Part shown: piece after piece, positions 44,163 through 53,238 of the stretch
Layout: each line of letters begins with the position of its first letter
How positions within the stretch are numbered: position 1 is the first letter of the stretch
Assembly (NCBI RefSeq): GCF_000166415.1
Contig: NC_014654.1
Coordinates: 1,736,001-1,800,000, forward strand
Direction of reading: 5' to 3'
Length of the DNA: 64,000 nucleotides
Source of the DNA: Halanaerobium hydrogeniformans
GTDB lineage: Bacteria > Bacillota > Halanaerobiia > Halanaerobiales > Halanaerobiaceae
The notes under the pieces: model-generated
Databases searched by the model: none
What the model was told of the DNA's origin: nothing
The model's input: the letters and a program-made list of their open reading frames with translations, nothing else
Program-made: the position numbers and the translations under genes

Positions 44163-44669
44163 TTATTCTTCACTCTGGTCATTATATTTATTTTCTGGCT
44201 CAGCCATTTCTTTTCTAAGACCTTCTTCTTTATCTTCCTGAAGCATTTCTAAGTGGCTCTGCAGTAATGTTTGAAAACGGATTTTAAAGAAATTTTTCTG
44301 TTCTCTTAATTCTTCTACTTTTCTTTTTTCTGAAGCTACCGCTGCTTTTGCTTCTTCTTTGATTTTTTCAGCTTCAACTTTTGCTTCTTTAATTATCACC
44401 CTGGCCTCATTTTCAGCCTGTTCAACTCTTTCAGATATAGTATCCTGCATCGTATCAAGGGTATTATTTAATCTATCTTCCATTTCTTGATAATGATCTA
44501 TTTTTTCTTTAAGTTTTCTATTTTCTTCCTGCAAATTATTAATATCTTTAAGCAAACGTTCATATGCTACCCCGATGTCTTCAATAAAGTCATCAACTTG
44601 ATTTGTATTATACCCAAAAGTAGATTTTTTAAATTCTTTATTATATATTTCAAGCGGATTTAATTTCAA
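44163..44669 (-). CDS. divIVA: DivIVA domain cell division/polar protein
   Basis: Coiled-coil scaffold that binds strongly curved membrane at poles and septa. The 168 residues start KLNPLEIYNKEFKKSTFGYN, the membrane-binding N-terminal domain, then a second coiled coil from about residue 30 to 145 rich in Glu, Lys and Ala, with an acidic tail. The start is a TTG after GAGGAAGTG. It follows ylmH by 21 bp, as in the ylmH-divIVA-ileS order of Firmicutes. Confidence 0.92.
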   Translation of the reverse strand: MKLNPLEIYNKEFKKSTFGYNTNQVDDFIEDIGVAYERLLKDINNLQEENRKLKEKIDHYQEMEDRLNNTLDTMQDTISERVEQAENEARVIIKEAKVEAEKIKEEAKAAVASEKRKVEELREQKNFFKIRFQTLLQSHLEMLQEDKEEGLRKEMAEPENKYNDQSEE

Positions 44670-44690
44670 AATATCACTTCCTCTCTTGTC

Positions 44691-45479
44691 TTAAGTTAAT
44701 CTTTTAAGAGTTAATTTAATTCTATCTTTATTGGAAAGCCCTCTGTTTTCTTCAACTTTGACCCTACCTCTTCCTCGAACCGAAATCAAGTCACCGATTT
44801 CTACTTCAGCAGCTGGATCAGATTCGATTTTCCAGTTTAATTTGACTTCTTCATTTTTAATTGATCGAGACATCTTGCTGCGTGAATCTCCAAAACCAGA
44901 ACTAGCTACAGCATCAAGCCTCATTGATGGAACGGTAGTTAAAATTTCTTTTTCATATTGGGTAGGTTTAATAATATCATCAGCAGATATTTTTTCAACT
45001 TCAACCGGTACCTGATGGACTTTATCAAACCTTAATTCAATAATATCTTTAACTTCAACTGCAGTAACAAGCTGGGCAAAACCTGAATGAATTAAAATAT
45101 CACCAATTACTTTACGCTGTAATCCCAGCCCCATAACAGCACCTAAGAAATCCCGATGAGTTAAATTTTGAAAAGAAAAATTGCCTTTTATTTTAAATAT
45201 TGCAATCTGGCTCTCAACTAAATCTGGAAAAAGATATTCAGGGAAAATAAGCAATCTTTTTCTTTCAGCAGCTTTGTAACCACCTTCAAACTTAAAATTA
45301 ATATCAGAAATCTGTTTAACTATACCTTCTGCAATCTTTTGTTGATAGGGATTTAAAAAATCACTGGCTTCTGTTTTGTGATATTTTAATACCCGCTCTG
45401 ATTTATCAAGTATATGAGATCCAAGCAGCCTATCTTCTTCTCCATGCAGGTGGCTTAAAAGTTTTTTCTGGTCAAACAT
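44691..45479 (-). CDS. ylmH: S4-domain RNA-binding protein YlmH (RqcP)
   Basis: In Bacillus, YlmH/RqcP binds the stalled 50S subunit and works with RqcH in alanine tailing. The 262-residue product has a globular N-terminal region with FPEYLFPDLVES, the conserved GLQRKVIGDILI segment, and a C-terminal S4 domain (about 185-250; VASSGFGDSRSKMSRSI...). Its partner RqcH is encoded at 32589-34337 in the same window, though in a different operon. Sits between yggT and divIVA, the usual place. Confidence 0.9.
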   Translation of the reverse strand: MFDQKKLLSHLHGEEDRLLGSHILDKSERVLKYHKTEASDFLNPYQQKIAEGIVKQISDINFKFEGGYKAAERKRLLIFPEYLFPDLVESQIAIFKIKGNFSFQNLTHRDFLGAVMGLGLQRKVIGDILIHSGFAQLVTAVEVKDIIELRFDKVHQVPVEVEKISADDIIKPTQYEKEILTTVPSMRLDAVASSGFGDSRSKMSRSIKNEEVKLNWKIESDPAAEVEIGDLISVRGRGRVKVEENRGLSNKDRIKLTLKRLT

Positions 45480-45506
45480 AAAACAACTCCTTTAGTTAAA
45501 AATTGA

Positions 45507-45779
45507 TTAAAAAATTAATAATCTTATTACAAAACGTCTTATAACTGACAAAGCAAATAATGCTATAAGAGGGGAAAAATCTATTCCTATACTACCTGTA
45601 GGAATTAATTGTCTGATTGGTCCTACAATAGGTTCAGTAACATCAAAGACTAACCTGATTAATTTTCTCCACCTCTGGTCACTTGGGTTTGGTCTTACCC
45701 AGGAAATAACTACTCTAGCAATTATAAAATAATTTAAGATTGTAAATAAAGTGTTTATAATTCTTGCAAGAATATACAT
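45507..45779 (-). CDS. YggT family membrane protein (YlmG)
   Basis: A 90-residue protein with two hydrophobic helices (about 3-25 and 65-88) and the conserved loop VISWVRPNPSDQRWRKLIRLVFDVTEPIVGPIRQLIP, reported here as the family hallmark by position 24-61. YlmG homologues are linked to division and, in plastids, nucleoid distribution; biochemical role unknown. ATG follows GGAGGAAGTTAA. It directly follows yggS with an 18-bp gap; sepF, normally between these two, is missing. Confidence 0.88.
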   Translation of the reverse strand: MYILARIINTLFTILNYFIIARVVISWVRPNPSDQRWRKLIRLVFDVTEPIVGPIRQLIPTGSIGIDFSPLIALFALSVIRRFVIRLLIF

Positions 45780-45797
45780 TTAACTTCCTCCAACTTT

Positions 45798-46502
45798 TTA
45801 ATATTCTCTTTCTCCAAAAAGTGCTCTGCCAATCCTGACGATAGTTGCACCTTCTTCTATAGCAATCTGATAATCATTAGTCATTCCCATTGATAATTCA
45901 GTTAGAACTTTTATGTTTTCACTTAAATAATCGAATAAATTTTTAAGCTCTTTAAAGTATTTCCTTAAAGTTTCTTCATCATCAAGATAAGGTAGAATAG
46001 TCATTAATCCTTTAATTTCAAGATTTTTAAATTTGATTATTTTTTTAAAAAAATCTTCTGCATTTTCAGCTTTTATGCCATATTTATTGTCATCTTCAGC
46101 AATATTAATTTGAATTAAAACAGGAATTATACGATCATTTTTACGAGCCCTTTTGTTGACTTCTTTGGCCAATCTAAAACTATCGACTGATTCTATCATC
46201 TTACAATTTTCCATTCTCATTAAGTATTTTACCTTATTTCTTTGAAGATGTCCAACAAAATGCCAGTCTATAACTATATCTTCAGATTTTAGCTCGGCAT
46301 CTTTTTCTTCCAGCTCCTGGACTCTATTTTCGCCAAAACAGCAAACTCCAAGCTCCTTTAATGCTTTAATTTCTGCAGAAGATTGTGTTTTGCTAACTGC
46401 TAATAATTTAATATCTTCTCTTTTTCTGCCGGAACGTTCTGCAGCTTTTCTTATTTTTTCATCAATTTTCTGGTAGTTTGCTCTTAAATTCTCTTCATTC
46501 AT
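45798..46502 (-). CDS. YggS family pyridoxal phosphate homeostasis protein
   Basis: PLP-binding protein (PLPBP/YlmE) that maintains vitamin B6 and amino-acid balance without a known enzymatic reaction. The 234-residue TIM-barrel protein includes LLAVSKTQ (the PLP-binding lysine), CFGENRVQEL, WHFVGHLQRNK, LIQINIAEDDNKYGI, and SMGMTNDYQIAIEEG. I start at ATG 46502 with AGGGAGGG upstream; an earlier in-frame codon at 46523 overlaps the preceding gene. Position downstream of ftsZ agrees with Firmicutes order. Confidence 0.93.
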   Translation of the reverse strand: MNEENLRANYQKIDEKIRKAAERSGRKREDIKLLAVSKTQSSAEIKALKELGVCCFGENRVQELEEKDAELKSEDIVIDWHFVGHLQRNKVKYLMRMENCKMIESVDSFRLAKEVNKRARKNDRIIPVLIQINIAEDDNKYGIKAENAEDFFKKIIKFKNLEIKGLMTILPYLDDEETLRKYFKELKNLFDYLSENIKVLTELSMGMTNDYQIAIEEGATIVRIGRALFGEREY

Positions 46503-46506
46503 TAAA

Positions 46507-47415
46507 TTAGCCCTCCCTGCCATAATCGAAATCTTCGGGATTTGTAATTATTTTATCACCGATTTCTATTCCCTCAACAACTGCAGCTTCTTGATTAGAA
46601 TCTATTATAGTGATTTCCTGGAATTTATACTCATTATATCCGCTAACCTTCAAAACACCCTGTCCACTTGGTTGATTGAAAATAGCTTTACGAGGTATTG
46701 TAATTCCCCGATAAATATTTTTAATAAGTTTAATATTTACCCGCCTGACATTAATCCAGCGTGGTACAAAAAAATCCAACTTTACAAAAAGATAATGATT
46801 GTCCTCATTATCAGCTCTAATATCAATTATTCTGGCTCTTAACATAGCTTGAGAATTTTTTCCTTGAACAAATACTATTTCATTTGTTTGAAAACGTTCT
46901 GCCTGAGCTTTTGAAGCAGGTACAATTAGATAAAATTCAAAATTATTGATAATTCTATATAAAGCTTCACCTTCTTTGATATTTCTACCTGTAATTCTGT
47001 GCTTATAATTTGCTTTATAATCATCAATTTTATTTAAATCTATCTGACTAATACCTCTACTGTTAATTTCATTTTCCAAACCATCAACCGCGAAACTAAG
47101 TATTCCTGCCTTGTTATTATAGATACTTTTTTTATCATTATTAGAATTTATTTCAGCTACTTTTTCTCCTACCGCTATTCTATCACCTTCATCTTCAACA
47201 AGATCGGCTCTGCCACTTATTGGAGCTTTAAAAACTTTTTCGTCTCTGACAACCACTGAATTAGCCCAGAAACCATCAACTATCTCCCCTTGAGAAGCTA
47301 TAATAGTTTCGAATTTAGCTGCTCCTAAAATCTGGTAGCCGATAATAAATATAATGATAAATATAAATAACAGAAAAAAGATTTTGAATTTAGGATACTT
47401 TTTATTATTTTGCAT
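46507..47415 (-). CDS. HlyD-like membrane-anchored protein, function unknown
   Basis: A 302-residue protein with one N-terminal membrane helix (about 11-30) and an extracytoplasmic region resembling HlyD/biotinyl-lipoyl-like folds: two beta-rich segments, VFKAPISGRADLVEDEGDRI and INVRRVNIKLIKNIYRGITIPRKAI, characteristic of adaptor proteins. There is no long coiled coil and no cognate ABC transporter or outer-membrane channel nearby. Start ATG 47415 follows AGGGTG. It lies between ftsZ and yggS, as related genes do in some clostridia, so a link to envelope or division is possible. I cannot assign a function. Confidence 0.7.
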   Translation of the reverse strand: MQNNKKYPKFKIFFLLFIFIIIFIIGYQILGAAKFETIIASQGEIVDGFWANSVVVRDEKVFKAPISGRADLVEDEGDRIAVGEKVAEINSNNDKKSIYNNKAGILSFAVDGLENEINSRGISQIDLNKIDDYKANYKHRITGRNIKEGEALYRIINNFEFYLIVPASKAQAERFQTNEIVFVQGKNSQAMLRARIIDIRADNEDNHYLFVKLDFFVPRWINVRRVNIKLIKNIYRGITIPRKAIFNQPSGQGVLKVSGYNEYKFQEITIIDSNQEAAVVEGIEIGDKIITNPEDFDYGREG

Positions 47416-47457
47416 TAATATCACCCTGTCACTTATTAAAGATGACTATAACTCAAA

Positions 47458-47481
47458 TCCTGATGTCACTCGACATCAGGA
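47458..47481 (-). terminator. Hairpin downstream of ftsZ
   Basis: TCCTGATGTC and GACATCAGGA form a perfect 10-bp stem with a 4-nt loop, but only TTTGAGTT follows on the minus strand. A partial terminator or processing/stability hairpin between ftsZ and the HlyD-like gene. Confidence 0.6.
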
Positions 47482-47487
47482 CCTGGA

Positions 47488-48561
47488 TTAGCTTTTCTTA
47501 TTTCTTAAAAATGCTGGTATATCAAGGTCATCTCCGGAAAAACTCTCCATTTCAAATTCTTGTTCTGTTACTGTTTCCGCTGATTTTTCTTTTCTTTTTT
47601 TAGTAGAACCTGCATCAAATCCAGTTGCGATTACTGTGACTTTGACTTCTTGGTCTAAACTTTCATCAATGACCGCTCCTAAAATAATGTTAGCATCTGG
47701 ATCAGCAACTTCCTGTATGACTCTTGCAGCTTCATTTGCCTCATGGATTCCTAAATCTAATCCACCAGTTATATTAAGTAGTACTCCCCGAGCACCATCT
47801 ATAGAAGCTTCTAAAAGAGGAGAAGCAATGGCACTTTTAGCTGCATCTGTTGCTCTGTTCTCTCCATTTGAACTGCCTATACCCATCAATGCAGATCCTG
47901 CATCTGTCATAATTGTTTTGACATCTGCAAAGTCAAGATTGATAATACCCGTAATTGTAATTAAATCAGATATACCCTGTACACCCTGTCTTAAAACATT
48001 ATCAGCAATTTTAAAAGCATCCATTAAACTTGTTTGCTCTTCAGCTACTTCAAGTAATCTATCATTTGGAATAACAATTAATGTATCAACTTTCTTTTTT
48101 AATTCTTCAATACCTTCTATAGCATTATTCATTCTTGTTTTTCCTTCTACAGTTAAAGGTTTAGTGACCACACCTACAGTTAAAGCCCCCTGTTTCTTTG
48201 CTGCTTCTGCAACTACAGGAGCTGCACCTGTACCGGTTCCACCACCCATTCCTGCAGTTATAAACACCATATCTGCTCCATCGATTGCTTGAGCTATTTC
48301 TTCCTCATTTTCTTGAGCAGCCTCCAGCCCAATCTCTGGATCTGAACCAGCACCAAGCCCTCTGGTTATTTTTTGACCAATTCTTATTGTAATCCCTGCA
48401 TTTGATGACATTAAAGCCTGAGCATCAGTGTTAATCGCTACAAATTCTACACCATCAAGACCTTCTTCAATCATTCTGTTAACAGCGTTATTACCTCCAC
48501 CACCGACACCAACAACCTTTATATTTGCAAATTGTTCAATTTCTGTTCCAATATCAAACAC
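47488..48561 (-). CDS. ftsZ: Cell division GTPase FtsZ
   Basis: Tubulin-like protein whose ring organises septation. The 357-residue product has [12 protein letters not shown] at the N-terminus, the tubulin signature [10 protein letters not shown] (about 107-116), the T7 loop [11 protein letters not shown], and a short linker before the conserved C-terminal peptide DIPAFLRNK that binds FtsA. Start is GTG, preceded by GGGAGGT. Follows ftsA by 59 bp. A strong hairpin after the stop may limit expression of the genes downstream. Confidence 0.98.
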   Translation of the reverse strand: MFDIGTEIEQFANIKVVGVGGGGNNAVNRMIEEGLDGVEFVAINTDAQALMSSNAGITIRIGQKITRGLGAGSDPEIGLEAAQENEEEIAQAIDGADMVFITAGMGGGTGTGAAPVVAEAAKKQGALTVGVVTKPLTVEGKTRMNNAIEGIEELKKKVDTLIVIPNDRLLEVAEEQTSLMDAFKIADNVLRQGVQGISDLITITGIINLDFADVKTIMTDAGSALMGIGSSNGENRATDAAKSAIASPLLEASIDGARGVLLNITGGLDLGIHEANEAARVIQEVADPDANIILGAVIDESLDQEVKVTVIATGFDAGSTKKRKEKSAETVTEQEFEMESFSGDDLDIPAFLRNKKS

Positions 48562-48620
48562 GATTTATACCTCCCTGTTTAAGGATTATATGTAAATTCA
48601 AAAGAACATTAAATTATAGT

Positions 48621-49895
48621 TTAGAAAAACTCACTAAACCAGTCTTTTAATTTACTGAAGAAATTGCTTACTACTTCTTTACTATTTTTTTTCCCTGCTG
48701 AACTAGTTTTAGCATCACTATTATTTATTCCGTATTCTACTAATCCAACTGCTGTAGAAAATATTGCTCTCGGAACTGTATCACCTTTTTTAATATAAAC
48801 TGGATTATCTATTATATTTGAGAGGCCACTAACATAATCTGGTTCTCCGACCCTTACTGGAAGCTCTGTAATATTAGAAGCTAATTCTTCAGAATCCTCA
48901 AGGAGTGATGCTCCTCCTGTTAATACCATTCCTGCAGGAGTTAAATCTCTTGGTCCTACTTTATCAAGTTCTTTTTTTACCAGAGAAAATATTTCACCCA
49001 TCCGTGGCTCAATTACTTGTGAAAGCATCTTACGTGAGAGCATTTTTCTTTCTCTACCACTTGCTGATAAAACTTCTATTTTATCATTATCATCTACCCG
49101 TTCTGAGATAACGGAACCGTGCATAATTTTTATTTTTTCAGCTTCAGAAACAGGTGTCCTTAAGCCAACAGCTATATCATTACTCACATGATTACCACCA
49201 ACAGGTAACACAGATGTGTGAGCAATACTTCCTTCATGAAAGACTATTACATCAGTTGTGCCTCCACCAATATCAACTAAAACAACCCCTAATTCTTTTT
49301 CATCTTCAGAAAGAACAGCTTGACTTGAGGCAAGAGGCTCTAACACAACCTCTTCAACACTTAAACCTGCTCTTAATACACTTTTTACTAAGTTTTGAAT
49401 AGATGTTGAAACCCCCTTAATAATATGAGTTTCCACTTCTAATCTGATTCCTGACATGCCAAGAGGATCCTGAATCCCCGGACTACCATCAATTATAAAT
49501 TCTCTTGGTAAAACATGTAAAATATCCTCCTCAGAAGATACAGGAATAATTTTTGCCGCATCAAGAACTCTATTTATATCACTCTCTTTTATTTCTTTTT
49601 CCTCACCAGTGACTGCAACAACTCCATGACTGTTGATAGACTTAATATGAGCACCAGCTATACCAACATAGGCAGAATCAACTTTTTGGCCGGCCATTCT
49701 TTCAGCTTTTTGAATAGCGCTTTTAATTGCATGAGTAGTTTTATCTATATCAACAACAATTCCTTTGCGAAGTCCATTAGATGGAGCTAAGCCGATCCCT
49801 ACGATTTCTATATTATCTTCTTCACTAACTTCTGCAATTAAAGCACAGATCTTAGTTGTACCAATATCAAGTCCTGTAACAATTCTTCTTTTCAC
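48621..49895 (-). CDS. ftsA: Cell division protein FtsA
   Basis: Actin-like protein that tethers FtsZ to the membrane. The 424-residue product starts VTGLDIGTTKICALIAEV (ATP-binding phosphate 1), contains VLVDIGGGTTDV and VLTGGASLLED, and ends in the amphipathic membrane helix FFSKLKDWFSEFF. Start is GTG after AAAGGAGGT. A possible promoter at 49963-49990 would let ftsA-ftsZ be expressed separately from the mur genes. With sepF absent from the locus, FtsA is the evident FtsZ membrane anchor here. Confidence 0.97.
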   Translation of the reverse strand: MKRRIVTGLDIGTTKICALIAEVSEEDNIEIVGIGLAPSNGLRKGIVVDIDKTTHAIKSAIQKAERMAGQKVDSAYVGIAGAHIKSINSHGVVAVTGEEKEIKESDINRVLDAAKIIPVSSEEDILHVLPREFIIDGSPGIQDPLGMSGIRLEVETHIIKGVSTSIQNLVKSVLRAGLSVEEVVLEPLASSQAVLSEDEKELGVVLVDIGGGTTDVIVFHEGSIAHTSVLPVGGNHVSNDIAVGLRTPVSEAEKIKIMHGSVISERVDDNDKIEVLSASGRERKMLSRKMLSQVIEPRMGEIFSLVKKELDKVGPRDLTPAGMVLTGGASLLEDSEELASNITELPVRVGEPDYVSGLSNIIDNPVYIKKGDTVPRAIFSTAVGLVEYGINNSDAKTSSAGKKNSKEVVSNFFSKLKDWFSEFF

Positions 49896-49962
49896 AACAG
49901 TCTACCTCCTTTCTTTAATAAAAAAATATTTTTAAGCAAAATATATTTTAAAACAAAGCTTT

Positions 49963-49990
49963 ATATTAAATTCTATTGTAAAATATTCAA
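49963..49990 (-). promoter_or_regulatory. Possible promoter of ftsA-ftsZ
   Basis: TTGAAT and TAATAT on the minus strand with 16 bp between, in the 137-bp gap between ftsQ and ftsA. Weak; based on pattern only. Confidence 0.35.
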
Positions 49991-50032
49991 TATAAAAAGC
50001 ATTTATCCTTTATTATAAAAGTTAAAAGTCAA

Positions 50033-50740
50033 TTAATTTTCTTTATATTGAATTACAGGATGATTTATAACCCTGAGGTTGATATATTCAGCCTCTCTTT
50101 CTTCTTCCTCAAGCTTATTTAAGATTGATCTCAATAAGGAAAATCTTTCTTCTAATCTTTCAGCACTGCCAAAATCTACAGTTATTTCATCATCTAAAAA
50201 AAGTGTTAACCTTTGATCGGAAAAATTTATTTTCTCTATCCTCTTTAAATACTGTTCATCTAATTTATTTAAAACATTTAATAAATCTTTTTTTTCTTGC
50301 GGAAAAAGCAGTCTCTGATCTGAAAATAGATAAGCAAAACCCTCTATTTCTGGGAGAAAAAGTTCTTTTTCTAATTCAATTTCGTCTAATATTATCCCAT
50401 CAGCAGAAAAAACCACTTTATGATCATTATTTTTTAACCAGGCTGTTGGTCTTCTTTCCTGAATTATAATATGAATTTTGGAAGGATAAGTTTTTTCAAT
50501 CTCAAATGAAGAAATATATCTATGTTCAAGTAAACTTTCTTCTAAATCTTCTTTATTGATGAAGATTATATTTTCCCCATAAAATTCATTTAAATATGGT
50601 CTTAAAGAAGTTTTATCTATTTCTATTCTGGAATGTATTGCAAATTCTCTAATATTAAAAAAAGGTGAATAAACAAAAGATAAAGAGGCTATGATTATAA
50701 ATAAAAATGCCAAAATAATAATTTGATATTTTTTCTCCAT
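50033..50740 (-). CDS. ftsQ: Cell division protein FtsQ/DivIB
   Basis: Single-pass divisome protein that links FtsL/FtsB and regulates septal wall synthesis. The 235 residues show a short cytoplasmic N-terminus, a helix at about 7-24, a POTRA domain beginning FNIREFAIHSRIEID, then the IEKTYPSKIHIIIQERRPTAWL segment diagnostic of FtsQ/DivIB. ATG follows GGAGGCAGTA. Downstream of murC in the dcw order; murB and ddl, often located here, are absent. Confidence 0.93.
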   Translation of the reverse strand: MEKKYQIIILAFLFIIIASLSFVYSPFFNIREFAIHSRIEIDKTSLRPYLNEFYGENIIFINKEDLEESLLEHRYISSFEIEKTYPSKIHIIIQERRPTAWLKNNDHKVVFSADGIILDEIELEKELFLPEIEGFAYLFSDQRLLFPQEKKDLLNVLNKLDEQYLKRIEKINFSDQRLTLFLDDEITVDFGSAERLEERFSLLRSILNKLEEEEREAEYINLRVINHPVIQYKEN

Positions 50741-50749
50741 TACTGCCTC

Positions 50750-52111
50750 CTAATCATCAATAAGTTTATCACAGATTTCATTAACATCTCCAGCACCTAT
50801 TGTTAGGATGATTTCTCCAGATATAAGGTTTTCTTTGAGCTGAAGAGCAATTTTATCAAAATCAGCTAGATATTTAACTTCAGTATTTGAGTGCTTTTCA
50901 ATTTCCTGACTGAATTTCTCCATTGAAATAGTTTCTTTATACTGCTCAGACGCAGAAAAAATATCAGTTAAATAAACAAAATCAGCATCAACAAAAGAAT
51001 AAGAAAATTCCTTTAAAAACTTTTTTGTTCTACTAAAACGATGAGGCTGAAAAACTGCAGTAATTCTTGAATAACCCATCTGTTTTACTGCTTTTAAAAG
51101 AGCTTTTATTTCTGTAGGATGATGAGCATAATCATCTACTACATCAACTGTACCATTATTGATTTTAGCCTTTAGCTCAAACCTTCTCCCAACACCTTTA
51201 AAGGTTTTTAAAGCTTTTTTGATAAATTTTGTTTCAATGTCTAATTCTAAAGCTGTAGATACAGCAGCTGCTGCATTATATATATTATATTCGCCAGCTG
51301 AACTTAGGTTGATTTTCATCAAAAAATTATCTGCTTGATAAAAATCAAAACTGCTTTTATTTTTATCATAGGAGATGTTTTTAACACTATAATCATAATT
51401 TTTTAAAGAAAAAGCTTTTGTTTTTTTTCTGTTTTTAAATAAATCTTTTAGATTTTTATCATCACCATTATATAACACTAAAGCTTTTTTTTCATTCTTA
51501 TCAGCAAAACGTTTAAAAATAGCTTTGAATTCAGCTAAATCTTTATAGTAATCAGGATGATCCAATTCTAAATTAGTTAAAAGCAAAAGATAGGGATCAA
51601 AATATAAGAATGATCCATCACTTTCATCAGCCTCTGTAATAAAATATTCTCCCTTTCCATCAGATATATTTCCTTTTATATCTTCTAAGTATCCTCCTAC
51701 CATAATCGCAGGATCTTTATCTGCAGCAGTCATAATTGAAGCTAACATAGCAGTGGTTGTTGTTTTACCATGTGTACCTGCAATGGCAATTGTTTTTTTA
51801 TTACGCATTAAATATGCAAGCATTTCTGCTCTTTCAATTATTTTAATTCGATTATTTTGAGCTGCATTAATTTCTGGATTATTTTCTGGAATAGCGCTTG
51901 TTTTTACTATTAAGTCTGCTCCCACAATATTTTCTTTTTTATGACCTAAATAAATATCAATATCCTTTTTTCTTAATAAATCTAAATATTTACTGTTATT
52001 TAAATCAGATCCAGAAACCTTATAACCACGCTTGTATAATATTTCTGCAATCCCACTCATTGAAACTCCACCTATACCTATTAAATGAATATGACTACTT
52101 TCTTTTAACAC
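50750..52111 (-). CDS. murC: UDP-N-acetylmuramate--L-alanine ligase
   Basis: Adds L-Ala to UDP-MurNAc, first amino acid of the peptidoglycan stem. The 453-residue Mur ligase has HLIGIGGVSMSGIAEIL, the ATP-binding GTHGKTTT, EADESDGSF and VVDDYAHHPTE motifs. Start is likely the GTG at 52111, six bases after AGGTG; a GTG at 52120 overlaps that site and would also be adjacent to the murG stop. Follows murG directly. Confidence 0.96.
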   Translation of the reverse strand: MLKESSHIHLIGIGGVSMSGIAEILYKRGYKVSGSDLNNSKYLDLLRKKDIDIYLGHKKENIVGADLIVKTSAIPENNPEINAAQNNRIKIIERAEMLAYLMRNKKTIAIAGTHGKTTTTAMLASIMTAADKDPAIMVGGYLEDIKGNISDGKGEYFITEADESDGSFLYFDPYLLLLTNLELDHPDYYKDLAEFKAIFKRFADKNEKKALVLYNGDDKNLKDLFKNRKKTKAFSLKNYDYSVKNISYDKNKSSFDFYQADNFLMKINLSSAGEYNIYNAAAAVSTALELDIETKFIKKALKTFKGVGRRFELKAKINNGTVDVVDDYAHHPTEIKALLKAVKQMGYSRITAVFQPHRFSRTKKFLKEFSYSFVDADFVYLTDIFSASEQYKETISMEKFSQEIEKHSNTEVKYLADFDKIALQLKENLISGEIILTIGAGDVNEICDKLIDD

Positions 52112-52120
52112 ATTAATCAC

Positions 52121-53230
52121 CTAATCTTTACTTACTATATTATCAATTAAAGTAATAATTTTTTCTAGTGAATTATAATTTGCTGATTCTTTAGCTGCCT
52201 TAGACATTTCTTTTAATCTGCTGTTCTCAGCAAATAGTTTCATAACTTTTTCGTATAATATTTCTTCTGACAATTCTTTTTCCTTAATTATTAATGCTGC
52301 TCCATTTTTTTCTAAAGTTTTTGCATTATAAAATTGATGACCTTCTGCTGCAGAAGCTAAAGGAATTAAAATTGAAGGAATACCACAAATCATTATTTCT
52401 GAAAGTGCCGTTGCCCCAGCTCTAGAAATAACCAGGTCTGCTACTGCTAAGGCGTATTCCATCTCATTCAAATAAGCAATTACTTTAATCAATTTATTAT
52501 CAAGATTTATATTATTTTCTTTTAAAGTCTGAACAACTGAATCATAATTTTTTTTGCCTGTTAAATGGACTATCTGAAATTTTCTTTTTTCAGATACAGA
52601 TTGATAAAGTTTTATTAAATTTTTATTTATTATTTCTGCTCCCTGGCTTCCACCTGTAATTAAAAGAGTTTTTAAATTATCATCCAGATTTAAAGCTTTA
52701 TAAGCTTTTTCACGATCAACTGAAGTTATTTCTTTACGAACCGGATTACCTGTTAAATAAATCTTTTTTTTATTTGCTTTTAGCTTTTTTTCTGCTTCAG
52801 GAAAATTAAGAAAAATATAATCTACAAATAAAGCTAATACTTTATTTGTAATTCCTGGGTAGGCATTTTGTTCATGAATAATTGTTTTCTTTTGCAAAAG
52901 TACAGCTGCTAACACCACCGGTCCAGCTACAAAACCACCAGTACCGATAACTAAATCTGCTTTAGATTTATAAATTATTTTTAGTGCATTTACAAAAGCT
53001 TTAAGATTATAAAAAAAAGCAGAAAATATTCTCAAAGAAATATTGCGAGGTAACTGCCTGGAAGCTAAACCTTTAAATTCATATCCTTTTTGGGGTACTA
53101 TTTCTGCTTCCATTCTTTGCTTTGAACCAAGATAAAGTATCTCCCAGCCTCTTTTCTTTAATTCATCTGCAATCGCTAAAGCAGGATAAATATGACCACC
53201 AGTACCACCGCCCGTAATAATTGCCTTCAT
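52121..53230 (-). CDS. murG: Lipid II synthase MurG (GlcNAc transferase)
   Basis: Transfers GlcNAc from UDP-GlcNAc to lipid I on the inner membrane face. The 369-residue GT28 protein starts KAIITGGGTGGHIYPALAIA (glycine-rich lipid-binding loop) and includes GTGGFVAGPVVLAA, HEQNAYPGITN, TGGSQGAEIIN and ISRAGATALSEI. I prefer the ATG at 53230 after GAGGCGAATT over an ATG at 53242, which abuts a GGAGGA. Between ftsW and murC as in Bacillus-type clusters. Confidence 0.96.
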   Translation of the reverse strand: MKAIITGGGTGGHIYPALAIADELKKRGWEILYLGSKQRMEAEIVPQKGYEFKGLASRQLPRNISLRIFSAFFYNLKAFVNALKIIYKSKADLVIGTGGFVAGPVVLAAVLLQKKTIIHEQNAYPGITNKVLALFVDYIFLNFPEAEKKLKANKKKIYLTGNPVRKEITSVDREKAYKALNLDDNLKTLLITGGSQGAEIINKNLIKLYQSVSEKRKFQIVHLTGKKNYDSVVQTLKENNINLDNKLIKVIAYLNEMEYALAVADLVISRAGATALSEIMICGIPSILIPLASAAEGHQFYNAKTLEKNGAALIIKEKELSEEILYEKVMKLFAENSRLKEMSKAAKESANYNSLEKIITLIDNIVSKD

Positions 53231-53238
53231 AATTCGCC

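Noticed and set aside
47636-48292. 218-codon open frame on the plus strand opposite ftsZ
   Set aside because: Antisense shadow of a strongly conserved gene; no ribosome site or family resemblance, composition dictated by ftsZ codons.
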